Assembly (NCBI GenBank): GCA_031398385.1
Contig: JANNNE010000235.1
Location: 1 to 14,219, forward strand
Reading direction: 5' to 3'
Origin: Ideonella_A sp031398385
Lineage (GTDB): Bacteria; Pseudomonadota; Gammaproteobacteria; Burkholderiales; Burkholderiaceae_C
DNA: 14,219 bases
Numbering within the stretch: the stretch's first letter is position 1; every line of letters begins with the position of its first letter. A program made the translations under genes and the position numbers. The notes under the pieces were generated by a model, which did not search any database, had not been told where the DNA came from, and worked only from the letters and a program-made list of their open reading frames with translations. Of this stretch, positions 7,168-14,219 are shown one piece after another.

Positions 7168-7563
7168 ATGTGCGAGTTCTTCGTGAAGGCAGACCCGATC
7201 CAGTACGAGCAGCGGTCGCGCACGGTGCGCATGCACGGCGTGCTGACCAGCATCCGGCTGGAGAACATGGTGTGGGACATCCTCGCCGAGATGGCCGAGG
7301 AGGAGGGCTGCACCACCAACGCGCTGATCTCCACGTTCCACGATGAGATCCTCGCCCACCGCGGCGAGGTGCCGAATTTCGCGTCGTTCCTGCGGGTCAC
7401 GTCGATGCGCTATCTGCGCCGTCGGCTGATCGCGAGTGAACGGATCCAGCGCCCGGAGACTGGGCCGCCCGACGGCACGCCGTCATCGTCGCCGGCGCCG
7501 GCCCATGCGGCTCAAACCAGCGTTCGGGCGCTGCCGCGCCGCAATGGTGCCGCGGCTCGCTGA
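7168..7563 (+). CDS. Ribbon-helix-helix domain protein
   Basis: 131 residues. Residues ~18-87 match the RHH_4-type ribbon-helix-helix domain: a beta strand TVRMHGVLTSIRLE, helix MVWDILAEMAEEEG, then TTNALISTFHDEIL and a closing helix FASFLRVTSMRYLRRR. Such proteins usually bind DNA as dimers. The remaining ~45 residues are Pro/Ala/Ser-rich and probably disordered. Start ATG 7168 follows a purine-rich GGGGAAGGGGG. The gene lies 29 nt after the flavoprotein and 25 nt before the glyoxalase gene, so it is part of the same transcript. It may be an autoregulator of this operon; that is inference. Confidence 0.85.
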   Translation: MCEFFVKADPIQYEQRSRTVRMHGVLTSIRLENMVWDILAEMAEEEGCTTNALISTFHDEILAHRGEVPNFASFLRVTSMRYLRRRLIASERIQRPETGPPDGTPSSSPAPAHAAQTSVRALPRRNGAAAR

Positions 7564-7588
7564 ACCCGAGATCGACGACTGAACCATC

Positions 7589-8125
7589 ATGAGCTTCAAG
7601 ACCGAGATCCACCCCGGAGTCTGCGAACAACCGAGCGCGGCATCCGACGGCTTCGTGCTGAACCACAGCATGCTGCGCGTCAAGGACCCGGCGGTGGCGC
7701 TGGACTTCTATACCCGGCTGATGGGCATGCGCGTGCTGCGCAAGCTCGACTTTCCCGAGATGAAGTTCTCGCTCTATTTCCTGCACCGGCCGCAGGCGGG
7801 CGACGCCCCGCCCGAGGACGACGGCGAGCGCACCGCGTGGACCTTCTCGCAGCGCGCGATCCTCGAGCTGACGCACAACTGGGGCACCGAGTCCGACCCC
7901 GACTTCAAATATCACGACGGCAATGCGCAGCCGCAGGGCTTCGGCCACATCTGCTTCTCGGTGCCCGACCTCGACGCGGCGATCCGCTGGTTCGACGACA
8001 ACCAGCTCTCGTACGTGAAGCGGCCCGAGCAGGGCAAGATGAAGGACGTCGCGTTCATCCGCGACCCCGACGGCTACAGGATCGAGATCATCGAGCCGGG
8101 CCGGCTGAAGAACCTCGGCCGCTGA
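7589..8125 (+). CDS. gloA: Lactoylglutathione lyase (glyoxalase I, long type)
   Basis: 178 residues, one VOC domain. The enzyme converts the hemithioacetal of methylglyoxal and glutathione to S-lactoylglutathione in the cytoplasm. Metal ligands by alignment with human GLO1 (Gln33, Glu99, His126, Glu172) are His26, Glu93, His120 and Glu166. The insert ELTHNWGTESDPDFKYH and the N-terminal extension make it the long, eukaryote-like class (usually Zn-dependent) rather than the short Ni-type of E. coli. Start ATG 7589 lacks a clear ribosome-binding site; being 25 nt after the RHH gene, it may depend on translation from upstream. It is the last gene of the 4919-8125 set. The 170 bp that follow hold only a GC hairpin without a T-run. 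Confidence 0.92.
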   Translation: MSFKTEIHPGVCEQPSAASDGFVLNHSMLRVKDPAVALDFYTRLMGMRVLRKLDFPEMKFSLYFLHRPQAGDAPPEDDGERTAWTFSQRAILELTHNWGTESDPDFKYHDGNAQPQGFGHICFSVPDLDAAIRWFDDNQLSYVKRPEQGKMKDVAFIRDPDGYRIEIIEPGRLKNLGR

Positions 8126-8295
8126 TCGGCGCCGCGGCCGGCCGGTCGCCGCCAACGCCTCGCCTGCGTACCGCCGGACGCTCGCGCACACCGTCGAATC
8201 GCGCGCCCCGACCGCTCACCGACCGTCGCCAGATCCACCGGGCAACGAGCGCTAACCACGGCCTCGCTGCGCCGGCGCGGCTCCCCGAGGGCTGC

Positions 8296-8550
8296 TCAAT
8301 AGTGGTCTCGACAGGCGACCACGATCACCGTTCCCTGCTCCAGGCAGTAGACAAGTCGGTGCCTGTCGTCGATGCGGCGCGACCAGAACCCGGCCAACTG
8401 GTACCTCAAGGCTTCAGGTTTGCCGATTCCCTGGAACGGCTCCCTCTGGACTGCTTGCAGCAATTCATTGATCCGACGCAGTGTCTTTTTGTCCGGCGCC
8501 TGCCAGTAGAGGTAATCGTCCCAGCCGTTGTCAGAGAACTTGATCGGCAT
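8296..8550 (-). CDS. yoeB: Type II toxin YoeB (Txe family mRNA interferase)
   Basis: 84 residues, the same length as E. coli YoeB and similar along its whole length (WDDYLYWQ, INELL, GKPE, GFWSRRI, EHRLVY-like DRHRLVY, ACRDHY). YoeB is a ribosome-associated endoribonuclease that cleaves mRNA at the A site. The catalytic residues Glu46, Arg65 and His83 with the terminal Tyr84 are all present, so it should be active. Its start at 8550 lies inside the antitoxin gene (20-bp overlap), giving coupled translation from the antitoxin mRNA. Confidence 0.95.
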   Translation of the reverse strand: MPIKFSDNGWDDYLYWQAPDKKTLRRINELLQAVQREPFQGIGKPEALRYQLAGFWSRRIDDRHRLVYCLEQGTVIVVACRDHY

Positions 8551-8797
8551 CGTCGATCAACTTGCGCTCGGCGACATCGCCGGCCCGGACTTGTGCGACC
8601 GAATCCATCAGCCGTTTCGCCCCCTTGGGGTTTCGCAGCAGGTACGCGGTTTCCTCCAGCGCGTTGAAGTCGTCGAGTGCCATGATGACAACTGGCTTCC
8701 CGCGTTGGCTGGTGACCACAGGTGCCCGATCGTCGTTCACCCGGCGCATCACAGCGGTGAGGTTGGCGCGAACATGACTGAACGTGAGAGCTTCCAT
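8531..8797 (-). CDS. yefM: Antitoxin YefM (Phd/YefM family)
   Basis: 88 residues. The N-terminal part (LTFSHVRANLTAVMRRVNDD, then PVVTSQRGKPVVIMALDDFNAL) is the Phd/YefM DNA-binding and dimer domain. The acidic C-terminus (AERKLIDDADQVL) is the flexible part that wraps the toxin. It neutralises YoeB and represses the operon, with YoeB as co-repressor in known pairs. It is the first gene of the pair on the minus strand. Start ATG 8797 has no clear ribosome-binding site. It is divergent from the exporter operon at 8920. Confidence 0.94.
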   Translation of the reverse strand: MEALTFSHVRANLTAVMRRVNDDRAPVVTSQRGKPVVIMALDDFNALEETAYLLRNPKGAKRLMDSVAQVRAGDVAERKLIDDADQVL

Positions 8798-8817
8798 GGT
8801 CGTGGGTCACGAAAAGA

Positions 8818-8834
8818 TGGTACCAACCATAGCA
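8818..8834 (-). promoter_or_regulatory. Candidate yefM-yoeB promoter and operator
   Basis: On the minus strand TGC followed by TATGGT (8834-8826) resembles an extended -10 box. The palindrome TGGTACCA (8818-8825) sits at the expected start of transcription, about 22 nt before the yefM ATG. Two CCATGG palindromes (8794-8799, which spans the start codon, and 8839-8844) flank it. YefM-type repressors bind short palindromes over their own promoter, so this is a plausible autoregulatory site. No good -35 box is visible. Confidence 0.33.
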
Positions 8835-8884
8835 CCATCCATGGCTCGCTTCGCTGGCTGGGGTACTCGGCCCGTGGCGCCGCG

Positions 8885-8912
8885 GTGACCCCGCAGACCA
8901 GGGTGCGACAAT
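8885..8912 (+). promoter_or_regulatory. Candidate promoter of the exporter operon, placing the transcript start at the ATG
   Basis: GTGACC (8885-8890, similar to TTGACA) lies 16 bp before GACAAT (8907-8912), which carries an extended -10 TG at 8904-8905. Transcription would begin about 7-8 nt further on, at or next to the ATG at 8920. The adaptor gene has no ribosome-binding site, which agrees with a leaderless mRNA. Motif matches are only 4 of 6 each. Confidence 0.35.
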
Positions 8913-8919
8913 CGATTCG

Positions 8920-10194
8920 ATGCCGCGTCGCCTTGTTCTCGCCACTGCGGCCCTTGCGGTCGCGCTGCTGGTCGCCCTTGCCGCCTGGTGGGCAACGCGC
9001 GCACCGTTGGTTGCGGCGGTCGGCGTGCAGATCGGACCGCTGGTGCGCACCCTGCAGGTCTCGGCGCGGGTAGCCACGGCCTCGCGGGTCGAGGTGGGCA
9101 GCACCCTCACCGGGCGCGTGCGGCGTGTCGCGGTGAATGAAGGCGCGCTGGTCAAGGCGGGCGACGTGCTGGTAGAGCTCGACAGTGCGGAGCTGCAAGC
9201 GGCACTGGCCCAGGCCCGGGCCAGCGAAAGCCAGGCCGCTGCGCGACTGGCAGGCCTGCGCAGCACCGGGCGCAGTTCGGCACAGGCCGGCGTCACGCAA
9301 GCAGCGTCGGTGCTGGTGGCCGCGCGGGCCGACCTGCAGCGCACACAGGACCTGGTGGCGAAGGGCTTCCTCAGCGAAGCACGGCTCGACGAGGTGCGTC
9401 GCACCGTCGCCGTGGCGCAGGCCCAGTGGGACGGCGCCCGCGCGCAAAGCGCAGCCGTCGCAGAACCGGGCACCGACATTGCCCAAGCCCAGGCGCAACA
9501 GGCGCTGGCAGGCGCCGCTCGTGCGGCCGCCGAAGCCCGCCTGCGCGAGGCCGCGCTCACGGCGCCGGTGGATGCGCGGGTGCTCTCCCGCAGTGTCGAG
9601 CCGGGACAGATCGTGCAGCCCGGCCGCCCGCTGCTCGCTCTGGCGTTGGCCGGGCCGTTGCAACTGGTGGCCCAGGTCGACGAGCGCTACCTCGGGCAGT
9701 TGCAGCCCGGGCAGTCGGCCAGCGTGCTGGCCGACGCCTATCCGACCGAGCGTTTCACGGCGCGCGTGTTGTCGATCGCGCCGTTGGTCGACGCACAGCG
9801 TGGTGCGATCGAAGTCAAGTTCGCGCTGCCGCAGCCGGTGCCTGCCTTTCTGCGCGAAGACATGACGCTGTCGGTGGAGGTCGAAACGGCACGCCGCGAC
9901 CAGGCGCTGGTGGTGCCGACCGCTGCGCTGCGCGGCGATGAACCGGACGGCGCCCGCGTGTGGCTCGCGCGCGGCGGACGCGTCGAGGTGCGCGCGGTGC
10001 GGCTCGGGTTGCGCACGCTCGACGCCATCGAGGTACTCGATGGCCTGGCTGCCGGTGACCTGGTGTTGATCGGCCCGGCGCCCGCGCCGGGTCAGCGTGT
10101 GCGCGTGGACATCCAGGCGGGCGCGCGCGCCCGTGCCGCGGGTCGTTCCAACGACAACGCCGGCGCCGCGCTGAGCAGCGCGATGGGTCGCTGA
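8920..10194 (+). CDS. Periplasmic adaptor (HlyD/MacA-type membrane fusion protein) of an ABC exporter
   Basis: 424 residues. A single membrane anchor (about 5-24) precedes a split biotinyl-lipoyl domain: GRVRRVAVNEGALVKAGDVL (65-84) and its second half near VLSRSVEPGQIVQPGRPLLA (221-240). Between them is an Ala/Gln/Arg-rich coiled-coil hairpin (about 90-212) shorter than in HlyD. A beta-barrel (LQLVAQVDERYLGQLQPGQ) and membrane-proximal domain (VVPTAAL...VRLG...VLDGLAAGDLV) follow. Such adaptors link an inner-membrane ABC transporter to an outer-membrane channel. It is first in an operon with permease and ATPase, 12 nt from the permease. No outer-membrane channel gene is present. Start ATG 8920 lacks a Shine-Dalgarno sequence. 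Confidence 0.92.
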   Translation: MPRRLVLATAALAVALLVALAAWWATRAPLVAAVGVQIGPLVRTLQVSARVATASRVEVGSTLTGRVRRVAVNEGALVKAGDVLVELDSAELQAALAQARASESQAAARLAGLRSTGRSSAQAGVTQAASVLVAARADLQRTQDLVAKGFLSEARLDEVRRTVAVAQAQWDGARAQSAAVAEPGTDIAQAQAQQALAGAARAAAEARLREAALTAPVDARVLSRSVEPGQIVQPGRPLLALALAGPLQLVAQVDERYLGQLQPGQSASVLADAYPTERFTARVLSIAPLVDAQRGAIEVKFALPQPVPAFLREDMTLSVEVETARRDQALVVPTAALRGDEPDGARVWLARGGRVEVRAVRLGLRTLDAIEVLDGLAAGDLVLIGPAPAPGQRVRVDIQAGARARAAGRSNDNAGAALSSAMGR

Positions 10195-10206
10195 GCCAGG
10201 CCGGCC

Positions 10207-11423
10207 ATGCTCGGATTCGAGGGCCGCGTCGCGATCCGATTCCTGCGCGAAGGGCGCATGCAGACGATATTGATCATCGTCGGAGTGGCCGCCGGGGTGG
10301 CCGTCGTCGCCTACATCTCGGCGCTCATCTCCGGGCTGCAACAGAACACGATCGAGAAGACGCTGGGGGCGCAGGCCCATGTGACGCTGAGCCCGCTCGA
10401 CGACCGCGTGCTGGCCGCGGCGGCGCCGGCCGCCAGCGGCACCCGCGCGCTGGTGCAGACCCAGCCGCGCGCACAGCGGCCGCGCTCGATCGCCAACTGG
10501 GAGCTGCTGGTTCCGCTGCTCGAGGCGATGCCGGCGGTGGCAGCGGTCTCGCCGATGGTGTCGGCCGCCGGCCTTGCGGTGCGTGGCGAGGAGTCCAAGG
10601 CGATCGCGCTGGTGGGTGTCGACCTCGACCGGTACGACCGCATCGTCGGCCTGCGTCGCAAGGTGGTCGACGGCCAGGCGCGGCTCGGGCCCGGCGAGGG
10701 CATCTTCGGCCGCGACCTGGCCGACGACCTGGGCGTGCGCGTCGGCGACCGGGTGGCCATCGTCACCGGCGGGGTCACCGACTCCCTGCGCGTCACGGCC
10801 CTGGTCGACCTGGGGGTGCGCGAGCTCAACCGGCGCACGGTGATCGTGCCGCTGCGCACCGCACAGAGCCTGGTCGGCCTGCCGGGCGGCGCGACCAGCC
10901 TCGATCTGACGCTGGTCGACATCTGGTCGGCGCAGGCGCTGGCCGAAGACCTCGCTGCGCGTTGGCCGCACAAGGTGGAGAGCTGGCAACAGGCCAACGC
11001 GCAGCTCGTGTCGGCCCTGAACGCCCAGTCGGTGAGTACCGCATTGATCCGCGGGGTGGTGCTGATCGTGGTGGTGCTGGGTATCGCCAGCGTGCTGGTG
11101 GTGTCGGTGGTGCAGAAGCAGCGCGAGATCGGCATCCTGCGTGCGATGGGGGCGACCCAAAGCCAGGTGCTGCGCATCTTCCTGCTGCAAGGCGCGGTGG
11201 TCGGCGCGCTGGGTTCGGCGCTGGGGGTGGTGTTCGCGGCGCTGCTGATCTGGGCCTTCACCTTTTTCGTGCGCGGCTCCGACGGCCTGCCGCTGTTCGA
11301 CATCGTCCTCGCGCCGCTGCTGGCGCTGCGCGTGGCCGCCATTGCCACGGTGTGCGGTGTGCTGGCGGCGGTGGCGCCGGCTCGGCGTGCGGCTCGCCTC
11401 GACCCCGCACAGGCGATACGCCA

Positions 11424-11427
<4 letters not shown>
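10207..11427 (+). CDS. ABC transporter permease, FtsX/MacB type
   Basis: 406 residues. One transmembrane helix at 20-43 (ILIIVGVAAGVAVVAYISAL) is followed by a large periplasmic domain (about 44-275). Three more helices (about 283-303, 326-352 and 372-393) make the FtsX domain, with the conserved cytoplasmic QREIGILRAMGA after the second helix and the C-terminal RLDPAQAIRQ. This four-helix topology is that of MacB, LolC/E and DevC, which work by mechanotransmission instead of a classical channel. Unlike MacB, its ATPase is a separate protein. Its stop overlaps the ATPase start by 4 bp (ATGA at 11424-11427). Substrate unknown. Confidence 0.93.
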
Positions 11428-12134
<707 letters not shown>

Positions 12135-12514
12135 TCAACCGCCGTTATAGAGGGACGACCGATCGGCCTGCGAGATCGGCAATATGGGATTGGTCGATGG
12201 CCAGGATTGCACCGGCGGCTGTTGCTGTGGCTCGGGAGTCCGTTCGGGATTCGTCACCCCCGGCGCGGCGGTCTTCGCGAGGTCGGCCTGCTCACCGAGT
12301 TTGCGCAGAAAGCCATCGCGGCCGCTGGCGGCACGCCAGACGAAGGCAACGCCAGCGACGCCGACCGCCAGGCGCAGCCAGGGTGACCGCCGCGAACGCG
12401 CCATGCGGAGCAGCATCACGCCGGTGCCGAATGTCGCCCAGTGCTCGCCGGGTACGCCGGTGCGTTGCTGGTCCCATGCTGCAGTTGCTCCAACACCAGT
12501 GGCATCACGCTCAT
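12135..12514 (-). CDS. Small membrane-anchored hypothetical protein, frame-broken near 12476
   Basis: The 5' end starts at ATG 12514 with GGAG 6 nt upstream and reads MSVMPLVLEQLQH. A one-base gain at about 12476 joins it to WDQQRTGVPGEHWATFGTG, then a basic stretch and a membrane helix (WLRLAVGVAGVAFVWRAA), SGRDGFLRKLGEQ and a Pro/Gln-rich tail. The restored protein would have about 126 residues. As the sequence stands, the upper frame stops at TGATG near 12418, and a downstream GTG 12419 or ATG 12416 could give a ~93-residue protein without the N-terminus. Codon bias and the good ribosome-binding site support one original gene. Family not firmly recognised, function unknown. It converges with the ABC ATPase gene with no spacer. 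Confidence 0.6.
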
Positions 12515-12713
12515 GTTCATCTCCGAAAGGGTGGCAGGAGGACCTTCAGGCCTTGAAGGTCGAAGCCCGATTCAAGGCAATCGCCATGCCCGCACGCGGC
12601 CGTCTCGGCGCTTGCGCCAGCCCGCCGCGCATGGCGATGACCCCGATGGGCAGGCGCCACGTTTTGCGGCAGCATCCCGGTTGGCCGAATCAAAACACCC
12701 ACCTGGAGACACC

Positions 12714-13736
12714 ATGTCCCTGACCAACCACCCCAAGCGCCGCCACCTGCTTGCGCTGGCCGCCGCTGCTGCCCTGGCCACCGGGCCGCTGGCTCAGGCC
12801 CAGACCAGCGAGATCAAACCCGCCAAACGCGCCGAAGGCAGCTGGCCGAACAAGCCGATCCGCATCATCGTGGCCTTTCCGCCCGGGGGGCTGACCGATG
12901 CCTATGCCCGTTTGTATGCCGAGCACCTGACCGCCAAATTCGGTGTCACCGCCGTGGTCGAGAACAAGCCCGGTGCAGGCGCGGTGATCGCGATCGATGC
13001 GGTGGCCAAGTCGGCGCCCGACGGTTACACGCTGCTGATGACCACCTCGGGCACGGTGTGGCAGAACCGGGTGCTGTACTCCAAGCTGCCCTACAACCTC
13101 GACAAGGACATCGTGCCGGTGGCCTTCTTCCCGTCGGGCCCGCTGGTGTTCGGCGTTCCCGAAAAACTCGGCATCAGCAACTACCGCGAGCTGGTCACTT
13201 ATGCCAAGGCCAATCCCAGCAACATGGGCAGCTATGCACCCGGCTCTTATCCGCAGATGGTGGCGGACCAGATGAACCGCAACGACGGCACCAAGCTGCA
13301 GACGATCAACTACAAGGGCGAATCGCCGATGTGGGTCGACCTGGCCGGCGGCCAGTTGACCGCGGCGATCGGCAGCTTCCAGGCCTTCAGCACCGTGTCG
13401 ACCCGCGGTGTCAAGCCGATCGGCGTGACCGGCTCGTACCGCAGTCCCAAGCTGCCCGATGTGCCCACGCTCGCCGAACAAGGTGTGCAAGGGCGCCTGG
13501 TGCAGCTCGAGGGCGGCCTGCCGCTGATGGCGCCGGCGGGCACGCCCGAGGCGGTGCTGCAAGCGCTGTCGCAGGTGGCGGTCGAAGGGGCCAACACCGC
13601 GCGCGCCGCCCAGATCCGCGAGACCTTCGCGATCCCCAACAAGCCCAAGAACCTGGCCGAGACGCGCGCCGACTGGGCGCGCGACGTGCCCGTCTGGATC
13701 AAGCTGGCGGTCGACCTGGGGATCAAGCTCGATTGA
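12714..13736 (+). CDS. Bug-family (TctC-type) periplasmic solute-binding protein
   Basis: 340 residues. A signal peptide (KRRHLLALAAAAALATGPL, cleavage near AQAQ at 27-30) precedes WPNKPIRIIVAFPPGG (44-59), the hallmark start of Bug proteins. ENKPGAGAVIAIDAVAKS (83-100), PDGYTLLM and LPDVPTLAEQG (248-257) follow, all typical. Bug proteins bind carboxylates such as citrate or dicarboxylates, or amino acids and amides, for tripartite tricarboxylate transporters; most genomes of this group hold many copies without a cognate membrane part, as here. Start ATG 12714 has GGAGA upstream. The stop TGA is followed in frame by TAG. The 199 bp upstream, shared with the divergent frame-broken gene, show no convincing promoter. 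Ligand unknown. Confidence 0.94.
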   Translation: MSLTNHPKRRHLLALAAAAALATGPLAQAQTSEIKPAKRAEGSWPNKPIRIIVAFPPGGLTDAYARLYAEHLTAKFGVTAVVENKPGAGAVIAIDAVAKSAPDGYTLLMTTSGTVWQNRVLYSKLPYNLDKDIVPVAFFPSGPLVFGVPEKLGISNYRELVTYAKANPSNMGSYAPGSYPQMVADQMNRNDGTKLQTINYKGESPMWVDLAGGQLTAAIGSFQAFSTVSTRGVKPIGVTGSYRSPKLPDVPTLAEQGVQGRLVQLEGGLPLMAPAGTPEAVLQALSQVAVEGANTARAAQIRETFAIPNKPKNLAETRADWARDVPVWIKLAVDLGIKLD

Positions 13737-13751
13737 TAGCGCGCCGCCCCT

Positions 13752-13910
13752 GACACCGGAGTCGACCTGCAGCGGCTGATCGAGGCCTCGAACCGGCTGC
13801 CGGCGCTGATCGGCCACGACATCCCGAGCCAGATCGTCAAGGCCGGTCGGCGCCTCGACCTGCACCCCGCGCCGGCCGACCTGGATGCGATTCGCGAGCG
13901 CGCGAGTGGC
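13752..13910 (+). pseudogene. C-terminal remnant of an HMG-CoA-lyase-like gene
   Basis: This frame reads TGVDLQRLIEASNRLPALIG followed by HDIPSQIVKAGRRLDLHPAP and ends in an IRERAS-like tail. It closely resembles the extreme C-terminus of betaproteobacterial hydroxymethylglutaryl-CoA lyases (DTGVDL..LI..S..LP...GH..P.Q..KAG...DLHP). There is an in-frame TAG at 13737-13739 and no start codon, so the catalytic barrel is gone. It begins 15 nt after the solute-binding gene's stop. The likely history is deletion of the lyase body; the resemblance is by eye. Confidence 0.6.
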
Positions 13911-14037
13911 ACGGGTGGGCTGAGCGGCAGTGTCACCGCCTACCTGCGCGCTCGGCACTCTCCGACGCCCGCACCGGGGCGTTGGCGACGCCAGTTTCTT
14001 GGGTCAGCGGTTAAGCTTCGTGGTGGGGGGACGCACG

Positions 14038-14219
14038 GGTGCAGATGCAATCGAAGAAGCCAGCCGATGGTCAGCATCAGCAGGCCGAGCCAGCCGATCG
14101 GCGCCTACGGCATCTGGAAGCCGCCTTGCGAGACCACGCCCGCACCGATCACCTGCCAGTGCGCTGCAGCCCCCAGCCCGGACGCTGCGCCGAACACGTC
14201 GAGCGCCATCGCCAGCCCG
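14038..14219 (-). pseudogene. Possible 3' part of a small membrane-protein gene with an in-frame stop
   Basis: From the right edge, the minus strand reads LAMALDVFGAASGLGAAAHW and QVIGAGVVSQGGFQMP, then TAG at 14107-14105, then in the same frame APIGWLGLLMLTIGWLLRLH. Both sides are helix-like and hydrophobic, as in a four-helix protein of DUF2231 type, but the match is loose. Either the gene ends at 14105 or the TAG interrupts it. The stretch 13911-14037 shows nothing I can support. Confidence 0.28.

Noticed and set aside
8116..8140. GC hairpin (CGGCCGC / GCGGCCG) over the gloA stop as a terminator
   Set aside because: No T-run follows and such inverted repeats arise easily at this GC content.
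8296..8797. The toxin-antitoxin pair as evidence of a mobile element or genomic island
   Set aside because: No integrase, transposase, direct repeat or tRNA is visible around it and its base composition resembles the neighbours.
12690..13958. A 422-codon minus-strand open frame opposite the solute-binding gene
   Set aside because: It is the antisense shadow of a well-recognised Bug protein; composition is unlike a folded protein.

Overview
This is a GC-rich chromosomal window (visibly about two thirds G+C or more, strong G/C third-position bias) that looks like a betaproteobacterium of the order Burkholderiales. The assignment rests on a Bug/TctC-type periplasmic binding protein, a small two-helix zinc-ribbon protein whose style I associate with that order, and the overall codon habit. 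It is an inference, not a database result. I see no rRNA, tRNA, CRISPR array, insertion sequence or phage gene.

Layout. 1-2509 (minus strand): a membrane protein with a C-terminal spermidine-synthase-like domain, translationally coupled to a patatin-like phospholipase that runs off the left edge and carries an apparent one-base frame break near 134. 2510-2703 is a divergent intergenic region with a strong hairpin. 2704-3900 (plus): a protein resembling the Bacillus spore transglutaminase Tgl that keeps the nucleophilic cysteine but not the other catalytic positions. 3901-4393 has no intact gene of normal size; on the minus strand it holds a hemerythrin-like remnant and a 28-residue basic ORF. 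4394-4777 (plus): a two-helix membrane protein with a zinc ribbon.

4919-8125 (plus) is a tight four-gene set: a Tat-signal small subunit, a GMC flavoprotein with a Cys-X5-Cys-X3-Cys motif like that of bacterial FAD-dependent glucose dehydrogenase, a ribbon-helix-helix protein and a long-type glyoxalase I. The first two probably form a periplasmic dehydrogenase, co-exported through the Tat signal of the small subunit. No cytochrome partner is encoded here. 8296-8797 (minus) is a complete YefM/YoeB toxin-antitoxin pair.

8920-12134 (plus) is a three-gene exporter in the order adaptor, FtsX-type permease, ATPase, as in MacAB/DevBCA-like systems; its promoter may give a leaderless mRNA. It meets a convergent, frame-broken small membrane-protein gene (12135-12514, minus) at a shared TGATCA. 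12714-13736 (plus) encodes a Bug-family solute-binding protein. After it come a decapitated C-terminal piece of an HMG-CoA-lyase-like gene and a possible broken membrane-protein gene at the right edge.

Recurring theme: at least four broken or truncated genes (patatin, hemerythrin-like, 12135-12514, HMG-CoA-lyase-like) lie among otherwise healthy operons. Either this locus is decaying or the sequence carries single-base errors. The most novel-looking item is the Tgl-like protein with its altered active site beside a spermidine-synthase-like gene.
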